Positions 52,111-62,491 are shown, counted from the first letter of the stretch. The stretch: DNA of 64,000 bases from Paenibacillus peoriae KCTC 3763 (GCF_000236805.1 NZ_AGFX01000030.1:124001-188000); one strand, 5' to 3'. Translations and numbers: made by a program. The notes: generated from the letters alone by a model not told the origin.

Positions 52111-52937
52111 AGAAGCACCTCCTGACGACGGCGGAAGGCCCAATGATTGGTGGGGCCATGTCCCTGTCCAAGCTGCAAAGGTTCTTCGATCGCCGCCTGG
52201 ATAAAGGCTTTACCATTCAAGATAGCCTCCGGTACAGACATCCCTTTTGCTAATTCAGCGGTAATCGCTGCCGAGAAGGTACATCCTGTTCCGTGTGTAT
52301 GGACAGTCTGTACCCGCTTGCCGCTTAGCTCTGTAAAAGCGGTTCCGTCGAAGAGCAGGTCAACGACCTGTCCGCTGTTCTCGCTTTCGTCAGCGTGGCC
52401 GCCCTTGATCACGATGAATTTTGGACCCATATTGCTAATATGTCTCGCAGCCTCGCGGCGATCCTCCATCGTACGGATGCTGATCCCTGTCAGGGCTTCC
52501 GCTTCCGGGATATTCGGCGTAACAACCAGGGCCAAGGGGAGCAGGTCGTCCTGCAAAGCCTGCACCGCTTCCGATTGCAGCAGCTCTGCACCTCCCTTGG
52601 CAATCATCACGGGATCGACGACGACCTTTTTCCAGCCGAATTTTCGGATCTGCTCGCTCACAAGATGGATGATGCCCGCATCAAACAGCATGCCAGTCTT
52701 CAGGGCATCCACGCCAAGGTCTGATCCTACCGCTTCAATTTGCTCGGCTGCCGCCTCTTGTGGCAGCGGATATACACCGTGAACCCCCAAGGTGTTCTGT
52801 ACGGTAACTGCCGTAATCGCCGACATGCCGTATACGCCAAGCTCCTGGAAGGTTTTGAGGTCGGCCTGAATCCCGGCCCCGCCACCGCTGTCCGAACCGG
52901 CAATCGTCAGTGCTCTGGGTACACGAACGTCTGTCAT
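52107..52937 (-). CDS. thiD: Hydroxymethylpyrimidine/phosphomethylpyrimidine kinase
   Basis: The 276-residue ribokinase-fold enzyme has [20 protein letters not shown] near the start, [15 protein letters not shown] in the middle and the anion-hole motif [20 protein letters not shown] near residue 210. It phosphorylates HMP twice. It overlaps thiM by 4 bases at the start and thiE by 4 at the end, so the three are translationally coupled. Confidence 0.95.
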   Translation of the reverse strand: MTDVRVPRALTIAGSDSGGGAGIQADLKTFQELGVYGMSAITAVTVQNTLGVHGVYPLPQEAAAEQIEAVGSDLGVDALKTGMLFDAGIIHLVSEQIRKFGWKKVVVDPVMIAKGGAELLQSEAVQALQDDLLPLALVVTPNIPEAEALTGISIRTMEDRREAARHISNMGPKFIVIKGGHADESENSGQVVDLLFDGTAFTELSGKRVQTVHTHGTGCTFSAAITAELAKGMSVPEAILNGKAFIQAAIEEPLQLGQGHGPTNHWAFRRRQEVLL

Positions 52938-53776
52938 CGCGTACCACCTGCTGTCGTTGTTCCAGCTTCACGAATCGATACATGCCTCTCCAGCGAGCCT
53001 GCATGCAGCTTGGCAAGCTCATCGAGAAAGGCAATCTGGAAGCTGCCGGGTCCCTGTTCTGCTGTACGGGCGGCGGCTCGGGAAGCGGCTACACCATAAA
53101 ATGCCAAGCCTGCTGTTCCTGCGAGCAGCAGATCAGGCTCAACGGCGGCAAAAGCGCCCAACACAGAGGTCAGCAGGCAGCCTGCTCCGGTTACCTTCGT
53201 AAGCAGCGCGTCTCCGCCATAAATCATTCGTGCACTAGACCCATCGGTGATGACGTCCTCTTTTCCAGTGATGACAACGATGGTATTGAGCGCCCGCGCA
53301 GCCCGAACTGCCAGATCGACATGACTGCTGCTCGGGCTGTCACCAGCATCTACGCCTTTAATCTCGCGGGCTTCTCCGATAAGATGGGCGACTTCGGCCG
53401 CATTGCCCCGCACCATTGAGATGTTGACTTCACTCAGAATTCGCAGTGCCGACTCGGTTCTAAAGCGCGTAGCTCCCGCACCGACCGGATCTAGCAGAAC
53501 CGGAACGCCATGTGCATTCGCCGATTGTCCGGCAATGATCATGGCATCGACCAGTTCGCGGTTCAGCGTACCGATGTTTAATACGACAGCACCTGCTATT
53601 TTGGCCATATCCGCTACTTCCTCGGGGGCATAAGCCATCACCGGTGAAGCGCCCAGCGCATATAGGCCGTTGGCAGTAAAATTGGTGACCACCACATTGG
53701 TCATATTGTGAACGAGGGGGTTGCTGCTGTGTACCTTTGTCAGAAGCTCTGAACAATCCTTTTCCCATGTACTCAT
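52934..53776 (-). CDS. thiM: Hydroxyethylthiazole kinase
   Basis: The 280-residue kinase salvages the thiazole moiety. Markers are [20 protein letters not shown] (substrate loop), [32 protein letters not shown] and [16 protein letters not shown] (ATP/anion hole, catalytic Cys). It lies 65 bp after tenA in the riboswitch-controlled operon. Confidence 0.95.
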   Translation of the reverse strand: MSTWEKDCSELLTKVHSSNPLVHNMTNVVVTNFTANGLYALGASPVMAYAPEEVADMAKIAGAVVLNIGTLNRELVDAMIIAGQSANAHGVPVLLDPVGAGATRFRTESALRILSEVNISMVRGNAAEVAHLIGEAREIKGVDAGDSPSSSHVDLAVRAARALNTIVVITGKEDVITDGSSARMIYGGDALLTKVTGAGCLLTSVLGAFAAVEPDLLLAGTAGLAFYGVAASRAAARTAEQGPGSFQIAFLDELAKLHAGSLERHVSIREAGTTTAGGTR

Positions 53777-53841
53777 ATTGATGATCCTCTCATATTAGAT
53801 TCGCTATTCACGACAGCACCTGCAGTCCAAGGTGAACGGGA

Positions 53842-54531
53842 TTATTCCAGGACCGCAGCCTGCATCTGGATCGGCCATTCTTCCTGCTTATAAGCCATAT
53901 CCCAGAACATATATTCCAGCTGGCAGCTTAGCATAAAATGCTCAATCATCCGTTCCCGTTCGGCGGCCGTTGCACTTTCCGCCCAAGCATCCACACGGGC
54001 TTGGTATTTGGCGGTTGCATCTCCAACCTGGTTTCCATAGAAACAAATCCATTCATAGAAAGGGTGGGACTCGTCGGGCCTTACCTCATCCAGCAGCCTG
54101 CAACCAATCTCCAGATATGTCCATGGACACGGCAGCAGCACGGCCATGATCTCGCCCAGACTGCCCTCATGCGCGACCGTCAGCATGTGACGAATATAAT
54201 GGTGAGCCGACGGAGCGAGCGGGTATCCCTGCATCTCTTCATAGGTCACACCTGCGACAGCACAGAAATTTTGATGGGGATGAACCTCGCTGTGGAGAAT
54301 AAAAGAGATCTGTTCGTTAAATACAGCCATGTCCTCCCGGCTCGTGCATTTGGAGATCGCGATGCCATAGATCCGCATGTAGGCGTTCAAATATTCAAAG
54401 TCCTGTTTTACATAGTGAATCAGCTGTTCCCTTGTCAAACTCCCTTCAGCAATACCTCTCACAAAGGGATGCTCAAAAATCGCTTGAAAAATGCCGTCCG
54501 CCTGCTGACGGAGCTCTTGTGTGAAGCTCAT
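53842..54531 (-). CDS. tenA: Thiaminase II (aminopyrimidine aminohydrolase)
   Basis: The 229-residue helical enzyme converts aminomethyl-pyrimidine breakdown products to HMP. It has FIFEHPFVRGIAEGSLTREQ-like text near residue 20, YVKQDFEYLNAYMRIYGIAI, the catalytic Cys in LLPCPWTYLEIG near 135 and FYEWICFYG. ATG 54531 follows GGTGGAGGTGGGG; the frame upstream runs toward the riboswitch terminator and has no site. First gene of the operon. Confidence 0.93.
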   Translation of the reverse strand: MSFTQELRQQADGIFQAIFEHPFVRGIAEGSLTREQLIHYVKQDFEYLNAYMRIYGIAISKCTSREDMAVFNEQISFILHSEVHPHQNFCAVAGVTYEEMQGYPLAPSAHHYIRHMLTVAHEGSLGEIMAVLLPCPWTYLEIGCRLLDEVRPDESHPFYEWICFYGNQVGDATAKYQARVDAWAESATAAERERMIEHFMLSCQLEYMFWDMAYKQEEWPIQMQAAVLE

Positions 54532-54595
54532 TTTTTCCCCACCTCCACCAAAATGTAGAGCAGGAAGTCCCGTAAGAATACAGTTCCGGAACAAC

Positions 54596-54629
54596 GCTAA
54601 AAAGCCGCCCCGAAAACTGGAGCGGCTTC
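54596..54629 (-). terminator. Riboswitch expression-platform terminator
   Basis: AAGCCGCTCC and GGGGCGGCTT (minus strand) form the stem, followed by TTTTTAG. It lies between the TPP aptamer and tenA, so ligand binding would favour termination. Confidence 0.85.
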
Positions 54630-54681
54630 ATCATGAGGTCCAATGCGCAAAAAAACAACAGGGACCTTATATACGAAGGCT

Positions 54682-54768
54682 CCACTTTCCTACGCTAGTA
54701 CGAACTAGATCAGGTTCAAAGGGTCCAAGATACGTTCTTGTCTCAGCCATAAGTGGCTCCCCTAGTGG
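54682..54768 (-). promoter_or_regulatory. TPP riboswitch (THI element)
   Basis: On the minus strand the element begins CCACTAGGGGAGCC and has the conserved CTGAGA near 54741-54746. It then has ACCCTTTGAACCTGATCTAG and ends TAGCGTAGGAAAGTGG; CCACT/AGTGG form P1. These are the invariant words of the thiamine pyrophosphate aptamer. With the terminator 52 bases downstream it gives transcriptional control of tenA-thiM-thiD-thiE. Confidence 0.96.
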
Positions 54769-54790
54769 ACTTCCTATTCTTTTGACTATT

Positions 54791-54819
54791 ACTGTACATT
54801 CGTTCATACGTTATGTCAA
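54791..54819 (-). promoter_or_regulatory. Promoter of the thiamine salvage operon
   Basis: On the minus strand TTGACA (54819-54814) is followed after 17 bases by TACAGT (54796-54791). The start would be about 15 bases before the TPP aptamer. Confidence 0.6.
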
Positions 54820-54861
54820 ACCGTTATCCATTCGCTCTGCGAATGTTTGTGCTTGACCTGG

Positions 54862-55815
54862 TTATATCAATAGCGAAATCAGCACAGGAAGTGTAACGAG
54901 AGAGATGACAGCACTGATGACAAAGGAGGAGGCTGTTTCTGATTCCAGACTTTCAAAACGGGTAGCGATCATAGCAGCGACTGCTGAACCCGGGAAGGAA
55001 ACGAGCAGAACCGCCTTAACGGTATCGGCAGACGACAGACCGCACAGGTAGGCAATCAGCAGCATTAATAAAGGCTGCACGATTGTTTTTAACAGTGCGA
55101 TAGCAAAGGCACTTACGCTAAAACTAATGTTGCGTACGCCAATGGTCACACCGACCGCGAATAAAGCAGCCCCGGACGTAATGTCACCGATTTGATTAAG
55201 CGATTTGCTTAACAAATCCGGTGATTGGAAGCCGAACAAGGTCAAAATCACACCAACCAGCGGCACCAGCGCCAGCGGTTCCTTTAAGCCGTGAAGAATG
55301 GAGTCCCAGATCAGCCTTCCAAGGGAACCCTTCCGTTCCTTGCCTGAATTCCGGCTGGCTACGGTAGCTATAATGGTAGCCGCCGGGTCAAGGACGGCAT
55401 TGACTACGATTCCGGTAAGTGCAATCGGAATCGCCACGGCTGAGGAGCCGTAGATGGCTCCGAGCACGGGAATTCCCATAAAAGCAAAGGTCGGCTGTGC
55501 CGAGTTCAAAGCGAACATGGCGGCATCCTTCACCGACTGCTTCCTCGCAAAGCGGGACAGCAGAAGGAGAGCGACAAAAAAGCCGACAATGCCAATGAAC
55601 AGAGCCAGCAGGAATGGCCATTGCTCAACGAGCGCTCTCCTGTTCGTTGTTGTAATGCCGATGAATAGATGTGCAGGCAGCGCAAATTTGGTAACGAGCG
55701 CATTTAGGGCTTTGGAGGAAGAGGCATCGAAGCTTTTGTAATGCCCCGCTAACCATCCTAAAATAATAACGAAAAAAATCGGCACCAAAATATAAAGGAT
55801 ATGTCCGACACTCAT
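54862..55815 (-). CDS. AEC-family transporter, probable malate permease
   Basis: The 317-residue protein has about ten membrane helices in two halves, typical of the auxin efflux carrier family (FVIILGWLAGHY, LPAHLFIGI, NSAQPTFAFMGIPVLGAIYG, SFPGSAVAAMIATRF). It lies 72 bp after the malic/malolactic enzyme gene in the same direction. In lactic acid bacteria an AEC permease (MleP) pairs with malolactic enzyme, so malate transport is the likely role here. Confidence 0.85.
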   Translation of the reverse strand: MSVGHILYILVPIFFVIILGWLAGHYKSFDASSSKALNALVTKFALPAHLFIGITTTNRRALVEQWPFLLALFIGIVGFFVALLLLSRFARKQSVKDAAMFALNSAQPTFAFMGIPVLGAIYGSSAVAIPIALTGIVVNAVLDPAATIIATVASRNSGKERKGSLGRLIWDSILHGLKEPLALVPLVGVILTLFGFQSPDLLSKSLNQIGDITSGAALFAVGVTIGVRNISFSVSAFAIALLKTIVQPLLMLLIAYLCGLSSADTVKAVLLVSFPGSAVAAMIATRFESLESETASSFVISAVISLVTLPVLISLLI

Positions 55816-55887
55816 AGATCGATTCTCCTTGCTTGAACTGACGTATCCTGTCTGTCTGAACAGGCATTCCCGTCCCTAATTGAAGCA

Positions 55888-57609
55888 TTAGTGAGGGTGA
55901 TGGATTACATTTTCCACGGCTTTGACCTTCACATATTCCGGTTTCCACATCGCATCCCGAATGGCTTGCTCAACATCTGAAATGTGTGCCTGAGCTACCT
56001 GATCCTGAATCGCGGCCTTCGCCACCGCAACCGCCACCGCGAACGAGACATCACGTAATTTTCGGATATGGGGCAGCAGTGCCCCGCCAGGTTCATTCGA
56101 ATCCACGGCATTGGCAACAGCATCTGCTGCTGCGGTAAACATGGAAGGGGTGATTCTTTTGGCTTTGACCACAATCGCGCCCAGACCAAGTCCCGGGAAA
56201 ACAAAGGCATTGTTCGCCTGTCCAATCTCAAATTTCGTACCGTTATAGGTGACAGGCTCAAAGGGACTTCCGGTAGCGATCAATGCTTTGCCATCGGTCC
56301 ACCGTATCAAATCCTCGGGTACCGCTTCGGCAAGGTTTGTAGGATTGGACATGGGCATGATGATCGGGCGTTCGACATGCTTGGCCATTTCCTTAATAAT
56401 CTCTTCTGAAAAGGCACCTGCTACACCAGAAGTTCCGATCAATAGAGTAGGCTTCACCTGACGGATAACCTCAAGCAGCGGTATTTTTCCGTCATCAGAG
56501 CGCGTCCATGAGCTGATTTCTTCTTTTTTACGTACATACGGCTTCTGATAATCCAGGACATCTTCCATATCGTCTGTTAATAGCCCGCGGTAATCAAAAG
56601 CCCAAAATGGCTTGAATGAATCCTCCTCCGACAGGCCATCCGCGATCATGGCTCCCCGAATTTGGTCAGCATTACCGATTCCTGCTGCCCCCGGACCGAA
56701 CACAAGTACTTTTTGCTCACGCAGCGGAATCTTGGTGACACCTACCGCTGAAAGAATCGCAGCCAGGGTTACCGCTCCTGTGCCTTGAATGTCATCGTTA
56801 AAGGTGAGAATGCTGTGACCGTATTTGCCTATAATATGGCGTGCGTTCACGCTGCCCACATCTTCCCAATGCAAAAGCGCCTTCGGGAATTGCGTTAACG
56901 TTTTGCTGATAAAAGTATCAATAAACTGGTTGTAGGCTTCTCCGCGAACCCGCTTATAGCGGTTTCCGATGTACAGCGGATCATTCAGCAGCTTTTCATT
57001 ATTCGTACCCACATCCAGTACAATCGGCAGTACCCGCCCGGGATGAATGCCTGCCGCGGCTGTGTACACAGCAAGCTTGCCGATAGCGATGTTAATCCCC
57101 CCGACACCCCAGTCACCGATGCCCAAAATACTTTCGGAATCCGTTACGACGATCAGATCCACATCTTCACCGTTCAAACCGGAATTATAATACGCTTGTC
57201 CAATGCCGTTCGGGTTATCTATCGACAAATATACGCCACCGGGACGGTTGTACTCGTGACTATATTCTTGAATTGCGGTTCCTACCGTAGGTGTGTAGAC
57301 CACAGGCAGCATTTCACTCAGATGGTCGGTTAGCAGGCGATAGTAGAGTACGACATTTCGATTGTGAAGATCGTTAAGCGAAGCATTTTTACGCAGCATG
57401 GTGGGCTGTGCCAAAAACTGCTGATACGCCCGTACGCTCTGTTTTTCCAGTGAAAGGACTGTCGGAGGAAGGATTCCTTCCAGCCCCAGCTCTTTGCGTT
57501 CTTCTTCTGTAAAAGCGACACCTTTATTCAAAAGGGGGTTCGCCAACACATCCTTGCCCCGTAATGGGGTGGATAATGAGCCATCCTGATTGACATAAAA
57601 TGCTTCCAT
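55888..57609 (-). CDS. NAD-dependent malic enzyme / malolactic enzyme
   Basis: The 573-residue enzyme has the malic enzyme fold. Markers are [40 protein letters not shown] (substrate region), [15 protein letters not shown] and [14 protein letters not shown]. The NAD motif is [14 protein letters not shown], and the C-terminal block is [12 protein letters not shown]. Malic enzyme (to pyruvate) and malolactic enzyme (to lactate) cannot be separated by reading alone. ATG 57609 follows GAAGGATG. It forms an operon with the AEC transporter for malate use. Confidence 0.9.
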   Translation of the reverse strand: MEAFYVNQDGSLSTPLRGKDVLANPLLNKGVAFTEEERKELGLEGILPPTVLSLEKQSVRAYQQFLAQPTMLRKNASLNDLHNRNVVLYYRLLTDHLSEMLPVVYTPTVGTAIQEYSHEYNRPGGVYLSIDNPNGIGQAYYNSGLNGEDVDLIVVTDSESILGIGDWGVGGINIAIGKLAVYTAAAGIHPGRVLPIVLDVGTNNEKLLNDPLYIGNRYKRVRGEAYNQFIDTFISKTLTQFPKALLHWEDVGSVNARHIIGKYGHSILTFNDDIQGTGAVTLAAILSAVGVTKIPLREQKVLVFGPGAAGIGNADQIRGAMIADGLSEEDSFKPFWAFDYRGLLTDDMEDVLDYQKPYVRKKEEISSWTRSDDGKIPLLEVIRQVKPTLLIGTSGVAGAFSEEIIKEMAKHVERPIIMPMSNPTNLAEAVPEDLIRWTDGKALIATGSPFEPVTYNGTKFEIGQANNAFVFPGLGLGAIVVKAKRITPSMFTAAADAVANAVDSNEPGGALLPHIRKLRDVSFAVAVAVAKAAIQDQVAQAHISDVEQAIRDAMWKPEYVKVKAVENVIHHPH

Positions 57610-57765
57610 ACAAACATCCTTCTTTCTCTTCGATTGATGATTGTTCATTAGGCTTATTCATGACGAAAGATGACATGTTACCCATAGTATGGACATGCCA
57701 AATGGTTTTATTCGTCTATTGATATATGACAAAATAACCATAATCCTTCTTTTTCATTAATCACA

Positions 57766-57819
57766 AAGAACCAATTATTAATATTGAAAAATACAATAAT
57801 TTTATTGTTTTTGGTTCTT
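57766..57819. promoter_or_regulatory. Long AT-rich inverted repeat upstream of the malic enzyme gene
   Basis: AAGAACCAA (57766-57774) and TTGGTTCTT (57811-57819) flank an inner palindrome-like pair AAAAATACAATAA/TTTATTGTTTTT. It lies 157 bp before the malic enzyme start and may be an operator for malate-responsive control. No regulator gene is adjacent. The rest of 57610-58018 is AT-rich promoter DNA with nothing else defined. Confidence 0.35.
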
Positions 57820-58018
57820 ATGAATCAGGTCTTAATACTCTATTTTTACAAAATATAAAAAACATTGTTATTTTCCTTTTTCCTTATGTATCACGGTATG
57901 TCAGGTATTTTATTAAGAAATTATGAAGGATTTGCACATCGATTTAACGCCTCTAAGCAAACATTTTTAATCCTTTTTCAACAAAATAGAACTATTCGGA
58001 GGAAAAGGAGAGGTTTGT

Positions 58019-59140
58019 GTGCAGGGGCCTATAGCCATTTTTAGCGATAATGACAGGGCTATTGATTATCCCAATGTGATTCATTTTTACCAATCTATAC
58101 AATGCAGGGACCCTGAGGCAGCTTCAGTCTATGTAGACGCATGTTGTTGCCTGATCGATTACAGGGAACCGGAGGAAGCTGTGCGGATCGCCAATCAAAT
58201 TCGTAGTCAATTTCCACAAATGCCACTGCTGGTGGTAACGGATGTAACGGCTCCATTCAGTGATCAGCATATGGTGCAGATCACCGGAATAGGCCGTTTA
58301 CGCCTACTATTTTGGCAAGCCAATGACAACGAGGAAGTGCTGTCAGAAATACAAAGCTTGCTCTACCCTGAGTATTCGGCCAAAGGCCAACATATTGCCT
58401 TCATTCTGTCTGTATATAACGAGGAGCAACGTTTTGTACACGTCGAGGCATTTGCTAAACGCCTGCAAACCTTTATTCGCAGCCATCTTGTAGAAGGCTC
58501 CATTTATCTCATTGATGATGGCAGCCACGATAGTACGAATACCTTGATTAGAGCGTTGAAGGCAACAACGGATTTGTCCGTCAACCGGATTAATCAGAAT
58601 CTTAGTCCTTTGCTTCAAACCAGGGAGTTGGGGCGCAATACCCGTAAGGCAGGAACGTATTTGGAAGGGATGCGAACCATCGGTGCGGATTACTACGTAT
58701 TTGTGGATGCGGACGATTCCTTTTTTATTGAGGATATTGCCAGAATGATTAATGTGGTTCGACAGGGCTACTACGATGTCGTGATTGGAACCAAGGATAT
58801 GACAGCCGAAAATCGCTCTTTATTACGATCTATCGTCAGCTTTGGCAAACGAATGGTTTCCCGCCCGTTTTTACCGACAGGTGTGGTGGATTCGCAGACA
58901 GGGCTTAAAGTCATGAGCTCTATGGCAGTGAAGAGGATGTTTCCACATTTGAAGGAGCAGCTTGGGCTGGCACTGGATTTGGAAATGATGTTTATCGCCA
59001 AGCGACTCCAGCTTCGTGTGCTGCAACTCCCCGTCAAGTGTATTGACCGGGATGGATCGCACATTGATGTCTTTAAGGATTCCATTCGTTTTCTACGTTC
59101 CATTATTGATATTTGGCGGCTGGATCGGCGGGTGAGATAA
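58019..59140 (+). CDS. GT2 glycosyltransferase with receiver-like N-terminal domain
   Basis: The 373-residue protein has a GT2 domain from about residue 120: FILSVYNEEQRFVHVEAFAK, YLIDDGSHDSTNTLIRAL, YYVFVDADDSFFIEDIARMI (DxD) and VVDSQTGLKVMSSMAV, like dolichol-phosphate-mannose-type transferases. The first 115 residues (ACCCLIDYREPEEAVRIANQ, QFPQMPLLVVTD) look like a degenerate response-regulator receiver fold. The start is GTG behind AAGGAGAGG. First of four cluster genes. Confidence 0.8.
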   Translation: MQGPIAIFSDNDRAIDYPNVIHFYQSIQCRDPEAASVYVDACCCLIDYREPEEAVRIANQIRSQFPQMPLLVVTDVTAPFSDQHMVQITGIGRLRLLFWQANDNEEVLSEIQSLLYPEYSAKGQHIAFILSVYNEEQRFVHVEAFAKRLQTFIRSHLVEGSIYLIDDGSHDSTNTLIRALKATTDLSVNRINQNLSPLLQTRELGRNTRKAGTYLEGMRTIGADYYVFVDADDSFFIEDIARMINVVRQGYYDVVIGTKDMTAENRSLLRSIVSFGKRMVSRPFLPTGVVDSQTGLKVMSSMAVKRMFPHLKEQLGLALDLEMMFIAKRLQLRVLQLPVKCIDRDGSHIDVFKDSIRFLRSIIDIWRLDRRVR

Positions 59141-59144
59141 CAAC

Positions 59145-60410
59145 GTGAACAACCGATTGCGTCCGTTGATGTTTCCTTTTTTTAATGTGCTGCTGAACGG
59201 ATTTAATTTTTTCTTCCACATTGCAGCAAGCTGGTATCTTACTGGACAAGCTTATGGTCAGGCGAACGCGCTGCTGGCCCTCTTTGCACTGTTGTCCGTT
59301 TTGGGTTTATCGATCCAGCTATTAACCGCCAAGCTGGTCTCCAAGGGAGACCACAAGCTTCCGCTACGCAGTCTACCGCTTGGTTCTCTCTTGCTAAAAG
59401 CTCCTTTGTTACTCACCGTGCTTGCCATAGTCATACTGGTGGTCTTTCATCCGTTGCTGCGCTCGCTATTGGGCGTCGAATCCGGTCCGTTGTTCATGTT
59501 GTATGGCCTGGTAGGGTTGCATATCCTCGTGAGCTCTTGCCGCGGAGATTTACAGGGCAGGGAACGCATGCTGGCACTCAATGTGAACTACTATATTGAG
59601 GTTTTTGGGAAGCTGGGCCTGTTTTTTGTTTTGGCCGCATTGGGGTTAAAGCTGGAGGCCTTGCTGCTGGCGAGCTGTGGGGGGATGTTGATGTCGCTGC
59701 TTCACGGCTGGATCGTTTCGGCTCGGGGCTTATCCTTATTCAGTAACCGTGGAGAACGTATACCTTCCGGGCTATGGAAATCACTAGGTCAGGATTTTAC
59801 GGATAGTCTCATAACGAACTTATTTATTTTGTTTTGCATCTCCATTGACATGCTGTATGTGCAGCATTATTTTCCGGAACAGGCCAGCAGTTATGCCATT
59901 GCGCTGAAGTACAGCCAATTGGTCTATTACGTTTCGTACAGTCTGATCGCTGCTTTTATTCCAAAGCTCGGTGCGCATGGTCATGACCGTCAAGCCTTGG
60001 GGAAGCTGATCGCTGTTTATGGCGGATTAATGGCTGTGGCAGCCATCTGTGTGTATGTAGGTACGACCTTTGTGTTCCCATCATCGATTCCTGTATTGTT
60101 CGGGCCTTCCTATCAGTCGGCAGAAGCTTTTATTCCATGGGGAGGATGGGTGTACTGGCTGTTTTCCATCGTGCTGTTCTTTGTTCATATGCATGTATTG
60201 GTGGGCAGACGCAAATCTATGTTCAGCTTAATCGCAGGAGCGGCGGCTTTACTGGTGGCCTTTCATATGGCCCACAAAGAGCCTTCCGACTTTTTATTGT
60301 CTGAGCTGGTGGTGTATGGCGCCATGTCTCTTTACTTTGTGGTAGATGCCTATTTCTATTTGTTCAAAATAAAGATAAGGGGGGATTCACCTCATGAATA
60401 CAATACATGA
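59145..60410 (+). CDS. Polysaccharide flippase-like membrane protein
   Basis: The 421-residue protein has about twelve membrane helices and the look of the MATE/oligosaccharide-flippase (Wzx) superfamily, for example FPFFNVLLNGFNFFFHIAAS, SIQLLTAKLVSKGDHK and SLITNLFILFCISIDMLYVQ. It begins with GTG 4 bp after the previous stop and overlaps the next gene by 17 bp. It probably moves a lipid-linked sugar made by the neighbouring transferases. Confidence 0.8.
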   Translation: MNNRLRPLMFPFFNVLLNGFNFFFHIAASWYLTGQAYGQANALLALFALLSVLGLSIQLLTAKLVSKGDHKLPLRSLPLGSLLLKAPLLLTVLAIVILVVFHPLLRSLLGVESGPLFMLYGLVGLHILVSSCRGDLQGRERMLALNVNYYIEVFGKLGLFFVLAALGLKLEALLLASCGGMLMSLLHGWIVSARGLSLFSNRGERIPSGLWKSLGQDFTDSLITNLFILFCISIDMLYVQHYFPEQASSYAIALKYSQLVYYVSYSLIAAFIPKLGAHGHDRQALGKLIAVYGGLMAVAAICVYVGTTFVFPSSIPVLFGPSYQSAEAFIPWGGWVYWLFSIVLFFVHMHVLVGRRKSMFSLIAGAAALLVAFHMAHKEPSDFLLSELVVYGAMSLYFVVDAYFYLFKIKIRGDSPHEYNT

Positions 60411-61620
60411 ACAGGACGGCAAAACTGTAGTTCTATTGCTATCCTGGCGTGACATTCGTTCGCCTAAAAGCGGAGGAGCAGAAGTTTTCACCCATGAGAT
60501 GCTAAAACGCTCACAGAAAGGCCGCTTTCATTTCATTCATTTTTCGCCCCAATTTGAGGGATTGCCTGAGCATGAAATCATAGATGGAATTACCTATATC
60601 CGAAAAGGAAATATATACAGCGTTATTTATTTTGCCATGCGCTATTATCGGCGTCATCGCAAGCATATTGATTATGTCATTAATCAGGCGAATACGCACC
60701 AGTTCTTTACCCGTTTTTGGGTCGAGGCATCCAAGCGAATCTTTTTTATACATCAGTTAACAAGGGAAATATGGTATCAAAATGCTAGATTTCCACTGAA
60801 TTTTATCGGATTTCATCTGGAGCCGTTGATGCTCAAGCTGGCTCGCAAGGATCGTACACTCACTGTTTCCCCTTCTACCCGGTATGATTTGCTTAAGATG
60901 GGCTTTCACCCGGATCGTGTTCATCTCTTGCCGGAAGGCATTGAGTTTGAACACTGGCCGCGTGAACAGTTTTTAGCGAAGGAGTCCAGTCCGACCTTTA
61001 TGTATGCCGGACGTTTTGTGAAATATAAAGGGATTGATCTGGTCGTTGAAGCCTTTGGACGACTCAAGAAAAAATTCCCACAAGCTATATTGTGGATTGT
61101 CGGAAAAACCGATAAAACGTATGTGGCAGAACAATTATTACCGATTATGAAACGATATGGTTTGACTTATGGAGAACCGGATGAGCAAGGGCAATCCCAA
61201 GCTGATGTTACCTTTTTCGGATTCGTTTCAGCAGAGCATAAGCTGGAGCTGATGAGCCGTGCCCACGCGCTTGTATTTCCATCCCTGCGTGAAGGCTGGG
61301 GCTTGACGATTACCGAAGCGGCAGCCGTTGGAACCCCAAGCATTGTCAGCAATTCACCTGGTTTGGTGGATGCGACGGATTTTGGGAAAAGCGGATATCT
61401 ATGCTTTCACGGTGACATCCGGGGCTTATCTGAGCAGATGGAAAGAGCAGCAAAGGGTGGCGAAGATTACATGGCCATTCGCGAGCGGGCATATCAGTAT
61501 GCGTTAAGATTTCATTTTGATCATACCGCAGCTACGTTTGAACAGTTGATGGGAGATTGGACAAAGGAGGCGGAACAGAGTGGACAAAGTGGTCATTCTC
61601 TTCTCCACATACAACAATGA
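60394..61620 (+). CDS. GT4 glycosyltransferase
   Basis: The 408-residue protein has an N-terminal SWRDIRSPKSGGAEVFTHEM (glycosyltransferase 4 acceptor domain) and a C-terminal GT4 domain. In the latter, FMYAGRFVKYKGIDLVVEAF lies near 208 and FPSLREGWGLTITEAAAVGT, with the E-x7-E type donor motif, near 300. The start overlaps the flippase by 17 bp, and AAGGGGGG precedes the ATG. It transfers a nucleotide-activated sugar; the specificity is unknown. Confidence 0.9.
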   Translation: MNTIHEQDGKTVVLLLSWRDIRSPKSGGAEVFTHEMLKRSQKGRFHFIHFSPQFEGLPEHEIIDGITYIRKGNIYSVIYFAMRYYRRHRKHIDYVINQANTHQFFTRFWVEASKRIFFIHQLTREIWYQNARFPLNFIGFHLEPLMLKLARKDRTLTVSPSTRYDLLKMGFHPDRVHLLPEGIEFEHWPREQFLAKESSPTFMYAGRFVKYKGIDLVVEAFGRLKKKFPQAILWIVGKTDKTYVAEQLLPIMKRYGLTYGEPDEQGQSQADVTFFGFVSAEHKLELMSRAHALVFPSLREGWGLTITEAAAVGTPSIVSNSPGLVDATDFGKSGYLCFHGDIRGLSEQMERAAKGGEDYMAIRERAYQYALRFHFDHTAATFEQLMGDWTKEAEQSGQSGHSLLHIQQ

Positions 61621-62491
61621 GCAGACAATAGAACCATGTTTGCGCAGCTGTATGGGGCAAAATTACAAGGACTTGCATATTGTGATTGCCGATGATGGCT
61701 CGAATGACCGGACTGTGGAGGTGATTCGTACGCTGTCGGCAGGAGGCTCAGTACCCGTTACGGTATTGGAGCTTCCCCACGGGGAGCGTGGAGTCGCGAG
61801 AGTCAAGGCAGTTGAAGAGGCGAATCGTTTGGGTGCCGAATACATACTTGTATTGGATTCCGATATGATTTTAGCTGAGCATTTGATCCAGCAGAGTATC
61901 GACTTTTTTGACGATCATCAGGACATTGGCGCCCTGGTTATTCCTGAGGAGGCGTATTCGGAAGCGGACAATTTTTTTTCCAAGGTGAAAGTCTTCGAGC
62001 GCAATGTGATTAACAACGCGGGTGAAACCTTGGGAAAACGCTCCATTGAAGCAGCACGCTTCTGGCGAATGAGCGCTTATGAATCGACAGGCGGCTTTAA
62101 TGCGGAGCAGATTGCTTTCGAAGAAATACAGCCGACCTTACGCTATATAGAGGCTGGCGGAGTCATTCGCCGGGCGGTATTTACACGGGTATATCATGAT
62201 GAAAAAAAGGTATACCTGCAAGATGTATTGCGTAAAAAAGCCTACTATTTTTCGGTGATGGATCGTACGATGTCATCCGAAAAGGGGGGCTTGCGTAAGG
62301 CACTGGAACGCTGGTACTTCTTCCGTCCGGTGCTGTATACATGGGGGAATTTGAAACGTTACATTCGTCACCCGCTGTTGACGGTGGGCATGCTGTGGAT
62401 GTATACATGTCTGACCGTGATTGGGGCTGCCGCCGTGTTAAAGGGCGGCAACCGTCACTCAGGCGATCTCGCTAAGGCGGATAAGGCGTAA
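61580..62491 (+). CDS. GT2 glycosyltransferase
   Basis: The 303-residue protein starts with GTG behind AAAGGAGGCGG and overlaps the GT4 gene by 41 bp. Markers are VILFSTYNNEQTIEPCLRSC, IVIADDGSNDRTVEVI, YILVLDSDMILAEHLI (DxD), a long middle part and a C-terminal membrane helix (VGMLWMYTCLTVIGAAAVL). It completes a four-gene surface glycan cluster. Its last 33 bp overlap the convergent response regulator gene. Confidence 0.88.
   Translation: MDKVVILFSTYNNEQTIEPCLRSCMGQNYKDLHIVIADDGSNDRTVEVIRTLSAGGSVPVTVLELPHGERGVARVKAVEEANRLGAEYILVLDSDMILAEHLIQQSIDFFDDHQDIGALVIPEEAYSEADNFFSKVKVFERNVINNAGETLGKRSIEAARFWRMSAYESTGGFNAEQIAFEEIQPTLRYIEAGGVIRRAVFTRVYHDEKKVYLQDVLRKKAYYFSVMDRTMSSEKGGLRKALERWYFFRPVLYTWGNLKRYIRHPLLTVGMLWMYTCLTVIGAAAVLKGGNRHSGDLAKADKA

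Noticed and set aside
53938-54558. 206-codon frame antisense to tenA
   Set aside because: It is a shadow of the thiaminase gene and runs into the riboswitch terminator region.
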